From assembly GCF_033542235.1 (NCBI RefSeq), contig NZ_JAWRCU010000001.1, positions 248,001 through 312,000 on the forward strand: a DNA stretch of 64,000 nt, in the 5' to 3' direction. Below the pieces are notes generated by a model. The model searched no databases. It was not told the DNA's origin and worked only from the letters and a program-made list of their open reading frames with translations. How positions within the stretch are numbered: the first letter of the stretch is position 1; each line of letters starts with the position of its first letter. Made by a program: the position numbers and the translations under genes. Positions 33,680 through 42,877 of this stretch are shown here, one piece after another. Source of the DNA: JAWRCU01 sp033542235. GTDB lineage: Bacteria > Pseudomonadota > Alphaproteobacteria > Rhizobiales > Rhizobiaceae.

Positions 33680-34744
33680 TTAACGCAAGTCGCGAATCCA
33701 GTCCCACATATTGCGGGTGTCCTGACCCGCAGGCACCCGGTGTGACTTGCCTTCAAGGGCGAAGGCACGTGCCTCTCGTGGCGTCATGCCATAGGCGGCG
33801 CGGAAAGCGGTGATGAAGTTCTTGCGATGGATGAATCCGTGCGCTTCCGCAATGGCATGGATATTCTCGTTCATCCGCGCGGGGTCGGTTATTGCGGCAT
33901 GAGCAAGCCGCAGGCGCTTGGCCTGAATGTATGTGAGTACCCCGCCGCTCGGTTCGAAAAGTGCGTAAAGCTTCCTGACGCTGATCCCGAAGTCGGCAGC
34001 AATGCTTGCAGCCGAGAGGCCGTCATCCAGAATACGCTGGTCAATGAAGTGCCGGATCTGGTCGGCAAGCACCTCCCGGACCCCAATCGCCTGTTCCGCC
34101 ATGACCGAGCCATTGATCGCGGAGGCTATCAATTGCAGGGTCGGTTGAACGATCGCCTTGGCTTCCGCCCGCGTCATGACGGAGGCCTGGTGATATAGCG
34201 TCTGGATATGATTCCGCAGCAGGACGACAAGCGGCGCGGATCCCGGAAGCACGTTCATGGAGTGCTCGTCAGGGGTCTTGAGGAGCGGTGCAAGCAGGCG
34301 GCGGGGAATGATGAGGTCGTATTCGCAAGCGTCGCCGATCGTGCCGGTATGAGGCTGGCTGTGATCCTGCAGCACAACGTCAGGCGCCTCCGCCCGCTTA
34401 TAGTTTCCCTGGCCAGCGAGGATCCAGCTCCCCTTCTCGAAGACGTGCAGCGAATAATGGTCGATCCCGTCGCGGGCGATCCGTGCCCGGGAGCGGTGAA
34501 AGGTCTGCGGCACAGGCTTCATGCGCTCGATGACCAGAGAATCGATCTGGTACCCCTCCACGTGGATCGGCAGGCGATCGTCCGGTATGTCGCGCAACTT
34601 CGCCTCGAACAGCACGCCGAAATTCTGGTGCCAGGCGTCGATCGCCGATTTCACGGGCAGTCGTGAAAGGTCGAGGACGGAATGGGGCACGGCACTCTCT
34701 TGTGCCTGCTCGCCCTCCGAAGATTCATTCCCGCCCTGGTACAT
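33680..34744 (-). CDS. AraC family transcriptional regulator (AraC-binding-like N-domain)
   Basis: A 354-residue regulator. The N-terminal half resembles the AraC_binding_2/NimR-like sensor domain (VKSAIDAWHQNFGVLFEA; DHYSLHVFEKGSWILAGQGN). The C-terminal AraC DNA-binding domain holds two helix-turn-helix units (LSAASIAADFGISVRKLYAL and NIHAIAEAHGFIHRKNFITA, then FRAAYGMTPREARAF). Proteins of this type control catabolic or efflux genes. It faces away from the NAD(P)-binding gene at 35005 across a 260-base gap, which may be its target. Confidence 0.9.
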   Translation of the reverse strand: MYQGGNESSEGEQAQESAVPHSVLDLSRLPVKSAIDAWHQNFGVLFEAKLRDIPDDRLPIHVEGYQIDSLVIERMKPVPQTFHRSRARIARDGIDHYSLHVFEKGSWILAGQGNYKRAEAPDVVLQDHSQPHTGTIGDACEYDLIIPRRLLAPLLKTPDEHSMNVLPGSAPLVVLLRNHIQTLYHQASVMTRAEAKAIVQPTLQLIASAINGSVMAEQAIGVREVLADQIRHFIDQRILDDGLSAASIAADFGISVRKLYALFEPSGGVLTYIQAKRLRLAHAAITDPARMNENIHAIAEAHGFIHRKNFITAFRAAYGMTPREARAFALEGKSHRVPAGQDTRNMWDWIRDLR

Positions 34745-35004
34745 CGAATGCCTTGACTAATGCTTTCGAATTCATCGATGCGACGCAGCACTCCTCGCCA
34801 TGGCCCCGGCGAGGGCCACGTTGCGGGAATTGGTTCTGAAATCGATAGGTCCCGTTACCAGCGCCATCGCGGCGCGAAGCCCCCAACTGCCTCAGGGCAA
34901 GAATGCTCGAACCTGTAACGGAAACAAGCCGCGCAAAGGCGAATGTGGTATTCAGCGCAGCAAAAAGTGGCCCTGAGCGCAAAGTGTAGGTCGGAGGTGA
35001 TCCG

Positions 35005-35862
35005 ATGAGGACCGTTCTTGTCACAGGAATTCGCGGCAAGACAGGGCGCCAGCTCGCGGCCGCGCTTACCCGCCAACCGGACATCGAGGTTCGGGGCGCG
35101 GGCCGGAGTCCTGTCGACCTGCCCGGCGTGCGAGCGATCCGTTTCGATTGGGATGAACCAGCAGGCTGGCCTGAAGTGCTAAAGGGAGTGTCAGCTATCT
35201 ATCTGGTCAAACCCAATACCCGGGATCCTGCGTCAACGGTGGCGTCGTTTCTTCACTCGGCCAGAGAAGCCGAGCGGGTTGTCCTGCTTTCCGAAATCGC
35301 ATGTGAGAGCCGAGACGAGTCGACCGATGAACGAAAGGTCGAGAAGATCATCGAGGCGACGCCCTTCGATTGGACGATTCTTCGCCCCAACTGGTTTATG
35401 CAGAACTTTGCCGAACCTGGTTTCTATCTCGAGGATGTTCGCGATCACGGCGTTCTGAATGTCCCGACGGGCGGGCAACCGGTCAGCTTCGTGGACACCC
35501 GTGACGTTGCCGAGGTTGCAGCCGCTGCCCTGATCGGCGAGAGCCATGCAGGGCGTGCCTACACCTTGACCGGGCCGCAAGCGCTGACCTTTGCAGAGGT
35601 CGGCAAGAAGATTGGAGAAGTTGCAGGACATCCAGTCCGCCACACGGATCAGCCACTTACCGCATATCTGTCCGAAGAGCTGGCAGGCGGAGCGCCAAGA
35701 TTCCTGATTGAATATTATCGGCGCATTTATACCAGCATTCAGAATGGTCAAACCGCCGCACTCTCAGCGGCGGTCGAGCAGGTTACCGGCCATCCCCCAC
35801 GGAATTTTTCGGCGTTCGTTGGCGAAAACAAAGACGTTTGGCGCAGGATCCTGGCGTCGTGA
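35005..35862 (+). CDS. NmrA-like NAD(P)-binding oxidoreductase
   Basis: A 285-residue atypical short-chain dehydrogenase of the NmrA/QOR2 type. The Rossmann motif is VLVTGIRGKTGRQLAAAL (Gly-rich loop), followed by FDWTILRPNWFMQNF, a conserved substrate-pocket region of the group, and FVDTRDVAEVAAAALIG. The ATG follows GGAGGTGATCCG. The active-site Tyr-Lys pair of classical SDRs is absent, as usual for NmrA proteins, which may sense NAD(P) or reduce quinones. Divergent from the AraC regulator at 33680-34744. Confidence 0.85.
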   Translation: MRTVLVTGIRGKTGRQLAAALTRQPDIEVRGAGRSPVDLPGVRAIRFDWDEPAGWPEVLKGVSAIYLVKPNTRDPASTVASFLHSAREAERVVLLSEIACESRDESTDERKVEKIIEATPFDWTILRPNWFMQNFAEPGFYLEDVRDHGVLNVPTGGQPVSFVDTRDVAEVAAAALIGESHAGRAYTLTGPQALTFAEVGKKIGEVAGHPVRHTDQPLTAYLSEELAGGAPRFLIEYYRRIYTSIQNGQTAALSAAVEQVTGHPPRNFSAFVGENKDVWRRILAS

Positions 35863-36089
35863 ATATCGGTTGGCTCGCTTCGGTCTGCGTTGCCACAGAT
35901 CGTGTCCTAGCTGATGGAGACTGAGCTGTAGCTCATCGCGATGGTCTCCTTCTGACCCAAGTCGGACGTCCGCCTACGAACGGATCAGGGTTCAGAAATC
36001 TTTGGCAGAATAGGGATTGGCATCGCGATCGCTTGGCAGCCGCGCGCGTGGGGTTCAGGCGACGAATTGAACCCGGATCTTCAAGCAAG
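35863..36089. other. Gap with a nested hairpin between convergent genes
   Basis: 227 bases between the NmrA-like gene and the 3' end of the second AraC gene. GGAGAC at 35916-35921 pairs with GTCTCC at 35944-35949 and encloses a smaller GAGCT-GT-AGCTC hairpin at 35923-35934. It may terminate transcription from the left. Nothing else is recognised. Confidence 0.4.
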
Positions 36090-37004
36090 CTATCGAGACG
36101 GCATTCCAGCTAGCGACCGCCGCCAACGCCCCGGAGTTTCTCCGACATGGCGGGAAAAAGCGCGGGTGAAATGGCTCTGGTCGGCGAAACCACATCGCTC
36201 CGCGATATCCTCGACCGGCAATGATGAGTGCCTGAGGTATTGTTGGGCGAGCGCTATGCGCTGTTGTGCGAGCCACTCGAGAGGCGATACACCCGTCGCT
36301 ACCTTGAACGCTCGGGCGAAATGGCTTCTGGAAAGCCCGCAGGCCTTTGCCAGTTCCTCCAGGCTGATCTTGCCGTCCAGATGGGCCATCAGCGTGTCTT
36401 TGGCCCGACGCTCCTGCCAAACTGCAAGGCCCCCCGCAGGAGGTTGCAGCCGTCGTCCATGCAGTGCGTAGGTCGACGATAAATGTGACATCAGCGCCAC
36501 GCCAACGTGATCAACAAAAAGCCGATTGGCTATATTTGGTTGATCAACGGCGGGCAGGAGGCATTCGATTATATTGTGAACGACCGTATCATTCAGCGCA
36601 TCGCCGTCGGCGCTCCTCAGCGCGCTCGGACGAACATCATGTTCTTCCTGAAACTTAATCAACGCATGTCGAGAGATATAGACGGAGAGACAATCGGTAC
36701 GCCCCTTTTGTACCGACGAATGCTCCCGATTTAAGTCCAAAAGCATAAACTGGCCAGCCACCCGCGGGGCCATGTACGCAGGTCGCCCGTCGACCCAATA
36801 AGGGGCAGAGGGCAGATAATGCCGTTCGAGGCACACCAGATACGCATCACTGGTCTGTAGCTTTATGGGTGTGCCGTCTTCCCCGTAAGGGCCAGTCAAC
36901 CTTGTCGCAGAGAATTCCGGGGCCTGGAATGTTCCAAGCCGCAGGGTGGCAGGCTGCTCGAGCCCCGTGAACTTGCCTAATCGAGGCGCGTAGTCTCGTG
37001 TCAT
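36090..37004 (-). CDS. AraC family transcriptional regulator, probable regulator of the pao genes
   Basis: A 304-residue regulator with an AraC-type C-terminal domain: KISLEELAKACGLSRSHFAR then AFKVATGVSPLEWLAQQRI, and SLPVEDIAERCGFADQSHFT followed by RAFSRHVGETPGRWRR. The N-terminal part is an effector domain found in AraC proteins next to oxidoreductase genes. ATG 37004 is chosen from the protein pattern; upstream codons look non-coding. It is divergent from the PaoABC-like operon, and the gap contains two direct repeats spaced by 21 bases as expected for AraC binding. Confidence 0.9.
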   Translation of the reverse strand: MTRDYAPRLGKFTGLEQPATLRLGTFQAPEFSATRLTGPYGEDGTPIKLQTSDAYLVCLERHYLPSAPYWVDGRPAYMAPRVAGQFMLLDLNREHSSVQKGRTDCLSVYISRHALIKFQEEHDVRPSALRSADGDALNDTVVHNIIECLLPAVDQPNIANRLFVDHVGVALMSHLSSTYALHGRRLQPPAGGLAVWQERRAKDTLMAHLDGKISLEELAKACGLSRSHFARAFKVATGVSPLEWLAQQRIALAQQYLRHSSLPVEDIAERCGFADQSHFTRAFSRHVGETPGRWRRSLAGMPSR

Positions 37005-37106
37005 CCGCTGTCCGCGAGTAGTGATCGGGCACCATTTTGGTAGCCGGACGATGCAGCACTGACAAGCAAAAACCAACACTGCGCGCTGGCGGCTTCCAAC
37101 AATAAA

Positions 37107-37138
37107 TCCACGTTCATAAACAAGAAATTCACGTCCAT
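37107..37138. promoter_or_regulatory. Tandem direct repeat, candidate AraC-type operator
   Basis: TCCACGTTCAT (37107-37117) and TTCACGTCCAT (37128-37138) agree at 9 of 11 positions, are in the same orientation and begin 21 bases apart, two helical turns, the geometry of AraC-family sites. They lie in the divergent gap between the AraC gene and paoA. A further 11-mer ATGCAGCACTG occurs at 37051-37061 and 37195-37205. Confidence 0.45.
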
Positions 37139-37286
37139 GAAGTCACGAGGCAGACTGATCGCCAAAAGAGCACTATCGTACAAAATGCAGCACTGCTTTC
37201 GCTGGCTGCCTTGCCGTGAGCCTGCAACCTTCCGCCGCGAGCGATGCGGCCGAAAAGCGCGCAGCCGCTCTATTGTTGGAGGCAAG

Positions 37287-37937
37287 ATGACCGACCGAAA
37301 CCTGATTGAAGGCGAGGCAGGCAAGAATGCGAGGCAGCCTGCCACGTCGGACCCGCTGGCGCTATCGCGGCGTTCCCTGCTGCAGATGGCGGGCGCCGCG
37401 GCAACGTTTGCAGCCATTCCGAACCATGCCGACGCGCAGCCCTCGAATGCTGCAGCCGACGCTGCGAAACCGGAGGGATCCCCTCTCCGGCTGGTGGTGA
37501 ATCGCGAGCATGTAGAGCTGGCCGTCGATCCCAGGCAATCTCTGCTGGATGTGCTGCGAGAGAAGATCGACCTCACCGGCACCAAGAAGGGCTGCAATCA
37601 GGGTGCCTGCGGTGCCTGCACGATCCTTGTGGACGGCCGACGCATCGTCTCCTGCCTTACCCTGGCTGCGATGTACCAGGGTGCGGAGATCACGACGATC
37701 GAAGGGCTCTCGGCAAACGGCGAACTGCATGCCTTGCAGGAAGCCTTCATCGAGCATGAAGGCTTCCAATGCGGCTACTGCACGCCAGGTCAAATAATGT
37801 CTGGCGTCGGCTGCATTTCCGAAGGGCACGCCGGTTCGACAGAGGAGATCCGGTTCTGGATGAGCGGCAACATCTGCCGATGCGGAGCCTATCCCGGCAT
37901 CGTCGAAGCGGTCGCCGATGCCGCCAAGAGGGTCTGA
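37287..37937 (+). CDS. paoA: Periplasmic aldehyde oxidoreductase, 2Fe-2S subunit (PaoA-like)
   Basis: A 216-residue iron-sulphur subunit of a molybdenum hydroxylase. A Tat signal (LSRRSLLQMAGAAATFAAIP, then NHADAQ) directs folded export. The plant-type ferredoxin cluster is in KGCNQGACGACTILVDGR plus a later Cys, and the second 2Fe-2S cluster in QCGYCTPGQIM and ICRCGAYPGI. The ATG at 37287 follows TTGGAGGC. It is the first gene of a paoA-paoB-paoC operon. In E. coli the complex oxidises aromatic aldehydes in the periplasm; the same is inferred here. Confidence 0.92.
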   Translation: MTDRNLIEGEAGKNARQPATSDPLALSRRSLLQMAGAAATFAAIPNHADAQPSNAAADAAKPEGSPLRLVVNREHVELAVDPRQSLLDVLREKIDLTGTKKGCNQGACGACTILVDGRRIVSCLTLAAMYQGAEITTIEGLSANGELHALQEAFIEHEGFQCGYCTPGQIMSGVGCISEGHAGSTEEIRFWMSGNICRCGAYPGIVEAVADAAKRV

Positions 37938-37939
37938 TC

Positions 37940-38917
37940 ATGCTTCCCTTCCAGATCACCAAGGTTCGCTCCGTGCAGGACGCGCTCCAATCGGCCGCGG
38001 TGGGCGGGCGCTACATCGCCGGTGGCACGACGCTCATCGACCTTATGCGCGATGAAGTGGAGCGGCCAGATCGCCTGATCGATATCAACGCCCTGCCATT
38101 CAAGCAGATCCGAGCCGAAGGTTCCGACCTGGTGATCGGAGCGTTGGCACGGATGTCCGAGGTGGCAGCCCATCCCGACACGCTCCGCCTTCATCCGGTC
38201 ATCGCCGAGTCTCTCATCGAGGGCGCGTCGCCGCAGCTTCGGAATATGGCGTCAATGGGCGGCAACCTGCTGCAGCGGGTCCGTTGCCCCTACTTTCGTA
38301 TGCTGGACGCTGCCTGCAACAAACGGACTCCCGGCTCGGGCTGTTCGGCGATCGACGGGCTCAATGTCGGCCATGCCATCCTTGGCACGAGCGATCATTG
38401 CGTCGCTACGCATCCGTCCGACGTTGCAGTTGCCCTCGTCGCGCTCGATGCCAAGATGCGTGTGTGGGGGCCGCAGGGCGAGCGGACCTTTCCGGTGGAG
38501 CAACTGTTCCGTTTGCCAGGCGATACGCCGCATCTTGAGCATACGCTGCTCCCGGGCGAACTGATTATTGAGATACGCGTTCCCGGTCTCTCCTACAGTC
38601 GGAGGGCCCGCTATCTCAAGGTCCGGGACAGGGCGTCCTATGAGTTCGCACTAATCGCGGCAGCCGCCGTCCTCGACCTTGAAGGCGGCGTGATCCGTCA
38701 GGTGCGCCTTGCCGTAGGCGGGGCGGGCACGCGGCCCTGGCGGTTGAGGGCAGTCGAACAGGAGCTGACCGGAAAACCCTTCGAACGCTCGGTCTTGGAA
38801 GCGGCCGCGCGTACCGCGCTGGAGGGCGCGCGTCCGTTATCGGGCAACCACTACAAGGTTGAATTGCTGCCTCGGACCATCGTCCGCGCGCTCGAAATGG
38901 CGGGAGAAATCGCATGA
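37940..38917 (+). CDS. paoB: Periplasmic aldehyde oxidoreductase, FAD subunit (PaoB-like)
   Basis: A 325-residue FAD subunit beginning two bases after the paoA stop. FAD-binding segments are YIAGGTTLIDLM and ASMGGNLLQRVRCPYF. The cysteine-bearing insert (RCPYFRMLDAACNKRTPGSG then CSAIDG) matches the 4Fe-4S-carrying loop known in E. coli PaoB, which distinguishes this group from plain CODH-type medium subunits. No signal peptide, so it would be exported with PaoA on the Tat pathway. Its stop overlaps the paoC start (ATGA). Confidence 0.92.
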   Translation: MLPFQITKVRSVQDALQSAAVGGRYIAGGTTLIDLMRDEVERPDRLIDINALPFKQIRAEGSDLVIGALARMSEVAAHPDTLRLHPVIAESLIEGASPQLRNMASMGGNLLQRVRCPYFRMLDAACNKRTPGSGCSAIDGLNVGHAILGTSDHCVATHPSDVAVALVALDAKMRVWGPQGERTFPVEQLFRLPGDTPHLEHTLLPGELIIEIRVPGLSYSRRARYLKVRDRASYEFALIAAAAVLDLEGGVIRQVRLAVGGAGTRPWRLRAVEQELTGKPFERSVLEAAARTALEGARPLSGNHYKVELLPRTIVRALEMAGEIA

Positions 38918-41004
38918 CAACGAACGTCATCGGGAAGCCGATCACACGCGTCGACGGGAGGGACAAGGTTACGGGCCGCGCACGCTACGCGGCCGAATTC
39001 AACCAGCCCGACCAGGCCTACGCGGTGATCGTCAATGCCACAGTCGGCCTCGGTCGCATAACCGCGATCGACGATGCGGCAGTCGCGAAGATGCAGGGCG
39101 TCATCTCGGTGCTCAGTCATCTCAACGCGCCAAAGCTCCCTTATCGGCCGCACAAGGGGTCGATCGATCCCCAGGCCGGCGAACGTCTCCACGTCTTGCA
39201 GGACGACGCGGTCCGCTTCCACGGCCAACCGGTCGCGCTCGTCGTGGCAGACAGCCTCGATCATGCTGAACGCGCAGCGGCTGCGCTTCGGATCATCTAC
39301 GAGGCGCGACGCCCGGTCGTCGATATTAGCGATCCGGACGCGCAGCCCATCCTTCCGGAGGTCAGCGAGGACCACACTCGCGGCGATGCCGAGGCCGCAT
39401 TCGCGAACGCGCCCGTGAAGCTCACGGCCACCTACGACATCGCGCGCGAAAACCACAATCCGATGGAACCTCACGCGACGATCGCCACGTGGCAGGGCGA
39501 GAAGCTAACCATCTGGAGCAAGAGTCAGTACGTGGTCAACGAGCAGGCCGAGATCGCCGCCATCTTCGGGATTCCGGCGGAAAATGTGCACGTGATCTGC
39601 CCATTCATCGGAGGCGCGTTCGGCACCAGCCTGCGCACCTGGTCGCATGTCACTCTGGCTGCAATGGCCGCTCGCGTGACACAACGTCCGGTCAAGCTGG
39701 TCCTCACCCGTAAACAGATGTTCTTCGCAACCGGCCACCGGCCGCGGACTCTGCAGCAGGTCTCGCTGGGGGCCATGCATGACGGCAAGCTCACTAGCCT
39801 GATTCACGAAGGAACCGGCGAGACAAGCCGGTACGAGCAGTTCGTCGAGGCGCTGGTCACGAGCTCGAGCTACATGGTCTCGTGTCCGAATGTGACCACG
39901 CGTTATAGGCTGACCCCGCTAGACACAGGCACTCCAGTGTACATGCGCGGCCCTGGCGAGGCGAGCGGAGTCTTCGCCCTCGAATCCGCACTCGACGAGC
40001 TCTCATATGCGCTTGATATCGACCCAATAGAGCTGCGCCGCCGGAACGAGCCGGAAATAGACGAGGGCCAGAACAAGCCGTTCTCCAGCCGACCTCTCAT
40101 GACATGCTACGAGGTGGGGGCGGAGCGGTTCGGGTGGTCGCAGCGCAAGCCGCAGCCGCGCTCGATGCGGGATGGCCGCCTCTTGATTGGGATCGGGGCG
40201 GCCTCGGCCACATACCCAGCCTATCAAGCGCCGTCGAGCGCGCGTGTGCGGTTGCTCGCCGACGGCACTGCCGAGGTCGAGGTCGCCGCCAGCGACATGG
40301 GGCCGGGAACCTATACGTCGATGACGCAAGTGGCGGCTGAGACGCTGGGACTACCTTTCGACAAAGTGCGGTTCAGCCTCGGTCGCTCGGACTTCCCGCC
40401 GGCACCCTCTCACGGAGGCTCATGGACTATGGCGTCGGTCGGCTCCGCAATCCGGGCCGCCTGCATTGCGGTCCTAGAGGAAGCCGGGAAACGACCCGCA
40501 GGCGAGCGACCGCTGGAAGCGATCGCCTCGACTGAGCGGGACACGGACGTCGCCGGCCGTTTCTCCATGCACGCGTTCGGGGCTGTCTTCGCGGAAGTCG
40601 CGATTGACCCCGACGTCGGGACGATCCGGGTGCGCAAAGCGCTCGGCGTCTATGGTGCCGGCCGTATCATCAACCCGCTGCTGGCCAGGAGCCAGTGCAG
40701 CGGCGGCATGATCGGTGGCATGGGCATGGCCCTGATGGAACGGACGGTGCTCGATGCTCGGGACGGCCGGCCGGTCAACGCGCACATGGCGGACTACCTC
40801 ATGCCGGTGAACCTCGACATACCTGACATCGAGGTCCAGTTCGTCGATGAGGTCGATCCTCACGTCAACCCGCTTGGAGTCAAGGGTCTCGGCGAGATCG
40901 CCCTTGTCGGGATGGCGCCAGCGATTGCAAACGCGGTCTTCCACGCGACCGGGAAGCGCATCCGTAGACTTCCGATCCTGCTCGAGGACATGCTGGAAAT
41001 TTAG
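38914..41004 (+). CDS. paoC: Periplasmic aldehyde oxidoreductase, molybdopterin subunit (PaoC-like)
   Basis: A 696-residue molybdenum-binding subunit of the xanthine oxidase family. The N-terminal domain (ITRVDGRDKVTGRARYAAEF) precedes the Moco-binding domain with FIGGAFGTSLRTWSH, a substrate Arg region YMRGPGEASGVFAL and the active-site Glu in GVKGLGEIALVGMAP. It is slightly shorter than the E. coli protein. The operon carries no XdhC/PaoD-type maturation gene, which must be elsewhere if needed. A 226-base gap to the convergent catalase gene follows. Confidence 0.93.
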   Translation: MTTNVIGKPITRVDGRDKVTGRARYAAEFNQPDQAYAVIVNATVGLGRITAIDDAAVAKMQGVISVLSHLNAPKLPYRPHKGSIDPQAGERLHVLQDDAVRFHGQPVALVVADSLDHAERAAAALRIIYEARRPVVDISDPDAQPILPEVSEDHTRGDAEAAFANAPVKLTATYDIARENHNPMEPHATIATWQGEKLTIWSKSQYVVNEQAEIAAIFGIPAENVHVICPFIGGAFGTSLRTWSHVTLAAMAARVTQRPVKLVLTRKQMFFATGHRPRTLQQVSLGAMHDGKLTSLIHEGTGETSRYEQFVEALVTSSSYMVSCPNVTTRYRLTPLDTGTPVYMRGPGEASGVFALESALDELSYALDIDPIELRRRNEPEIDEGQNKPFSSRPLMTCYEVGAERFGWSQRKPQPRSMRDGRLLIGIGAASATYPAYQAPSSARVRLLADGTAEVEVAASDMGPGTYTSMTQVAAETLGLPFDKVRFSLGRSDFPPAPSHGGSWTMASVGSAIRAACIAVLEEAGKRPAGERPLEAIASTERDTDVAGRFSMHAFGAVFAEVAIDPDVGTIRVRKALGVYGAGRIINPLLARSQCSGGMIGGMGMALMERTVLDARDGRPVNAHMADYLMPVNLDIPDIEVQFVDEVDPHVNPLGVKGLGEIALVGMAPAIANAVFHATGKRIRRLPILLEDMLEI

Positions 41005-41230
41005 AAAGGCTGCGCCACATCTGAGCGGATCGCTTCGCGACGACAGCCGCACCGCCTCAAACGTGCACCCGCGAATATCCGACCGTCGTAGCTGTCGGTC
41101 CGCTCTCGCCCCAGAACGCGACGCCGGAGGATTTGCTCGCGCAATGGGAGCTCTTGGCGCCAAGCAGCCATGCAGAACTGGGCATCCATTGAACGCTCAA
41201 GCCGAACACCCGCCAACGCGGCGGCGACAG

Positions 41231-42217
41231 TTATTGCCGCTCGCCGAAGGAAATCGGATAGGCCGCGCTGCGCACTTCAATCATAGGGTCGGCCACCTCG
41301 ATGCCATCGGGCACGTTGTTGGGGAGAAACAGCAGGCTTTTGTTCAATCCTTCCTGGTCGGCGGCCTTCGCGGTGATCTCGAGCTTGCCCAGCTTTATGA
41401 GTTGCCGATCCTCCGGCCATGGCGTGGACGGGTCGTCGGCCTTGTCGCCCGCTTGGGCGATCTGCGCAAACCAATCGAACGCGACCGGCCCTTTGGCGAC
41501 CCGCTCGGCTATTTCATCCATCAGATAGTTCGGCCCCTTGGCAGCCGCCGCGGCCGCATCGAGGTACCTGTCCCCCGCCTCCGGAACGAACCGATAGCGC
41601 ACGATGCTCCTTTTGCCTGAATCATCTACGAATGCGAACGCGTTGACTCCGAAATAGGTGGTCGTGGCCAAGCTTTCGGGTGGTGGATTCTGCTTCGTAA
41701 CGAAGGGCACCGCGTTGGGGTGAGCCTCCAGATATTTTTCGATCGGCGTAGGCTTTGTCGCGCCGGGCCCGCTCGCTGCTACAGCCTTGAGGAACATGTC
41801 GAAGTCTGCGGCGGTGGCGGCGGGAAAGCCGTTGAAGCTGTGCGTAACGACATCCATTTCGGAGCCGTCGCCCAGAGTGAACTTGATCGCGAGCCCATGC
41901 GGGCTGGCATTGGGATCGGCATCGGGAATCTCTGGTATGCCCGTCGTATCCGACAGGCGAATAGTCGCTTTGACCTTGCCTGCAAACACGGCCGCCTTGC
42001 TGAGCTGGCGCGCCTCCTCAGTCGGCTCGAAGGTCGCATCGAGCACAACGCCCTTGGCGTGCACGGCGCGGGCATGATGCTCGCCGAAGATGGCGTGAAT
42101 GTCCTTGACCAATTCGGCCGGATCCACGTCCTGCGCTACGCTCCTGTCGCTCAGGCCAAAGGTGCCAAGGACCATTGCGCCGACGGCACACGCTCCAAGT
42201 AGTCTCACACTGCCCAT
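41231..42217 (-). CDS. Catalase-related (mini-catalase) peroxidase, exported
   Basis: A 328-residue small catalase-superfamily protein (SrpA-like) with a signal peptide (LLGACAVGAMVLGTFGLSDR, SVAQ). The catalytic His lies in RAVHAKGVV, and the haem-proximal side contains a Tyr near the C-terminus (EVRSAAYPISFGERQ). The lack of the C-terminal catalase domains and the export signal fit peroxidase-type periplasmic members of the family. It is divergent from a DUF2188 gene preceded by an EcfG promoter. No promoter could be assigned to it. Confidence 0.88.
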   Translation of the reverse strand: MGSVRLLGACAVGAMVLGTFGLSDRSVAQDVDPAELVKDIHAIFGEHHARAVHAKGVVLDATFEPTEEARQLSKAAVFAGKVKATIRLSDTTGIPEIPDADPNASPHGLAIKFTLGDGSEMDVVTHSFNGFPAATAADFDMFLKAVAASGPGATKPTPIEKYLEAHPNAVPFVTKQNPPPESLATTTYFGVNAFAFVDDSGKRSIVRYRFVPEAGDRYLDAAAAAAKGPNYLMDEIAERVAKGPVAFDWFAQIAQAGDKADDPSTPWPEDRQLIKLGKLEITAKAADQEGLNKSLLFLPNNVPDGIEVADPMIEVRSAAYPISFGERQ

Positions 42218-42301
42218 GAACGGCCCTCTCCTAGCTGCGTCACCAGCCTACGACAGTCGTATTCGCACTTCTAGCGCTCGATTTTCCTTGGCGCGGACCG
42301 C

Positions 42302-42326
42302 GGAACAACCTGGCGCACTTGTCGTT
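42302..42326 (+). promoter_or_regulatory. EcfG-type (general stress response) promoter
   Basis: GGAAC (42302-42306), 16 bases, CGTT (42323-42326) fit the alphaproteobacterial sigma-EcfG consensus GGAAC-N16/17-CGTT exactly. It points at the DUF2188 gene, whose ATG is 49 bases downstream of the -10 element, a fitting leader length. Confidence 0.65.
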
Positions 42327-42374
42327 ACATCAGAATTGTCGTTAATTAGCAGTAACAAAAATAAGAGGCCGGCT

Positions 42375-42695
42375 ATGCCCACGACACGACGACACGTCTT
42401 TCACTCAACTCTGACGAGGAGAGGATGGGTAGTTCGCGAGGGAGGCGAACCCATCTCCAACCATCCAAATCAAAAGGCTTGTGAGCAGGCAGCCATTGCC
42501 GCCGCGCGACGAGACTGGGAGGAGCGTGGAGAACTGACACGCGCCATCCTCCACAGACGCGATGGCAGCATCCGTGTTGCGCGAACCTACGGAAGCCCGG
42601 ATGGACCTGGTCCGACAGAGCACCGCGCCGGCGACAGGTCCCAAACCCCTTACGGGCTGACGGAAGCAGGGGATGAGCACGGCATCGACCGCTGA
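42375..42695 (+). CDS. DUF2188 domain protein, probably stress-induced
   Basis: A 106-residue protein containing a DUF2188 module: RHVFHSTLTRRGWVVREGGE, KACEQAAIAAARRDWEERGE and HRRDGSIRVARTYGSPDG follow the family pattern of a His/Trp strand, an Ala-rich helix and a final RDGxI...YG. The C-terminal 25 residues are polar and likely disordered. The start at 42375 follows AGAGGCC. The EcfG-type promoter upstream predicts expression in the general stress response. Function of the family is unknown. Confidence 0.8.
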   Translation: MPTTRRHVFHSTLTRRGWVVREGGEPISNHPNQKACEQAAIAAARRDWEERGELTRAILHRRDGSIRVARTYGSPDGPGPTEHRAGDRSQTPYGLTEAGDEHGIDR

Positions 42696-42877
42696 GCGTA
42701 ACGGCGCCGACATCTCTTGACCGTTTCGGCGATATATGTGCCAGGCGCAATGCGCTGCCGCGACTGGCCCTAGAATCGCCAAACAGGCAGCGCGTAACAT
42801 CCTGCCAAGCTAGCCCTTGTAACTGAGTCTCATCTGCTCGTTCGGGCTGGTTCCCTGGAATTGTCTGGATTTTCTCC

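Noticed and set aside
34950..34975. CAGCGCAGCAAAAAGT shared with 16393-16408, considered as another RIME copy
   Set aside because: Only 16 bases are shared and no palindromic partner is present near 34950, so it is at best a small relic.
36067..36471. Plus-strand open frames within the second AraC gene
   Set aside because: They lie antisense to a clear AraC coding sequence and show no family pattern.
41001..41216. Minus-strand open frame of 71 codons after paoC, considered as a transposase fragment
   Set aside because: Arg-rich sequence with no motif of any transposase family that I can recognise, and no inverted repeats around it.
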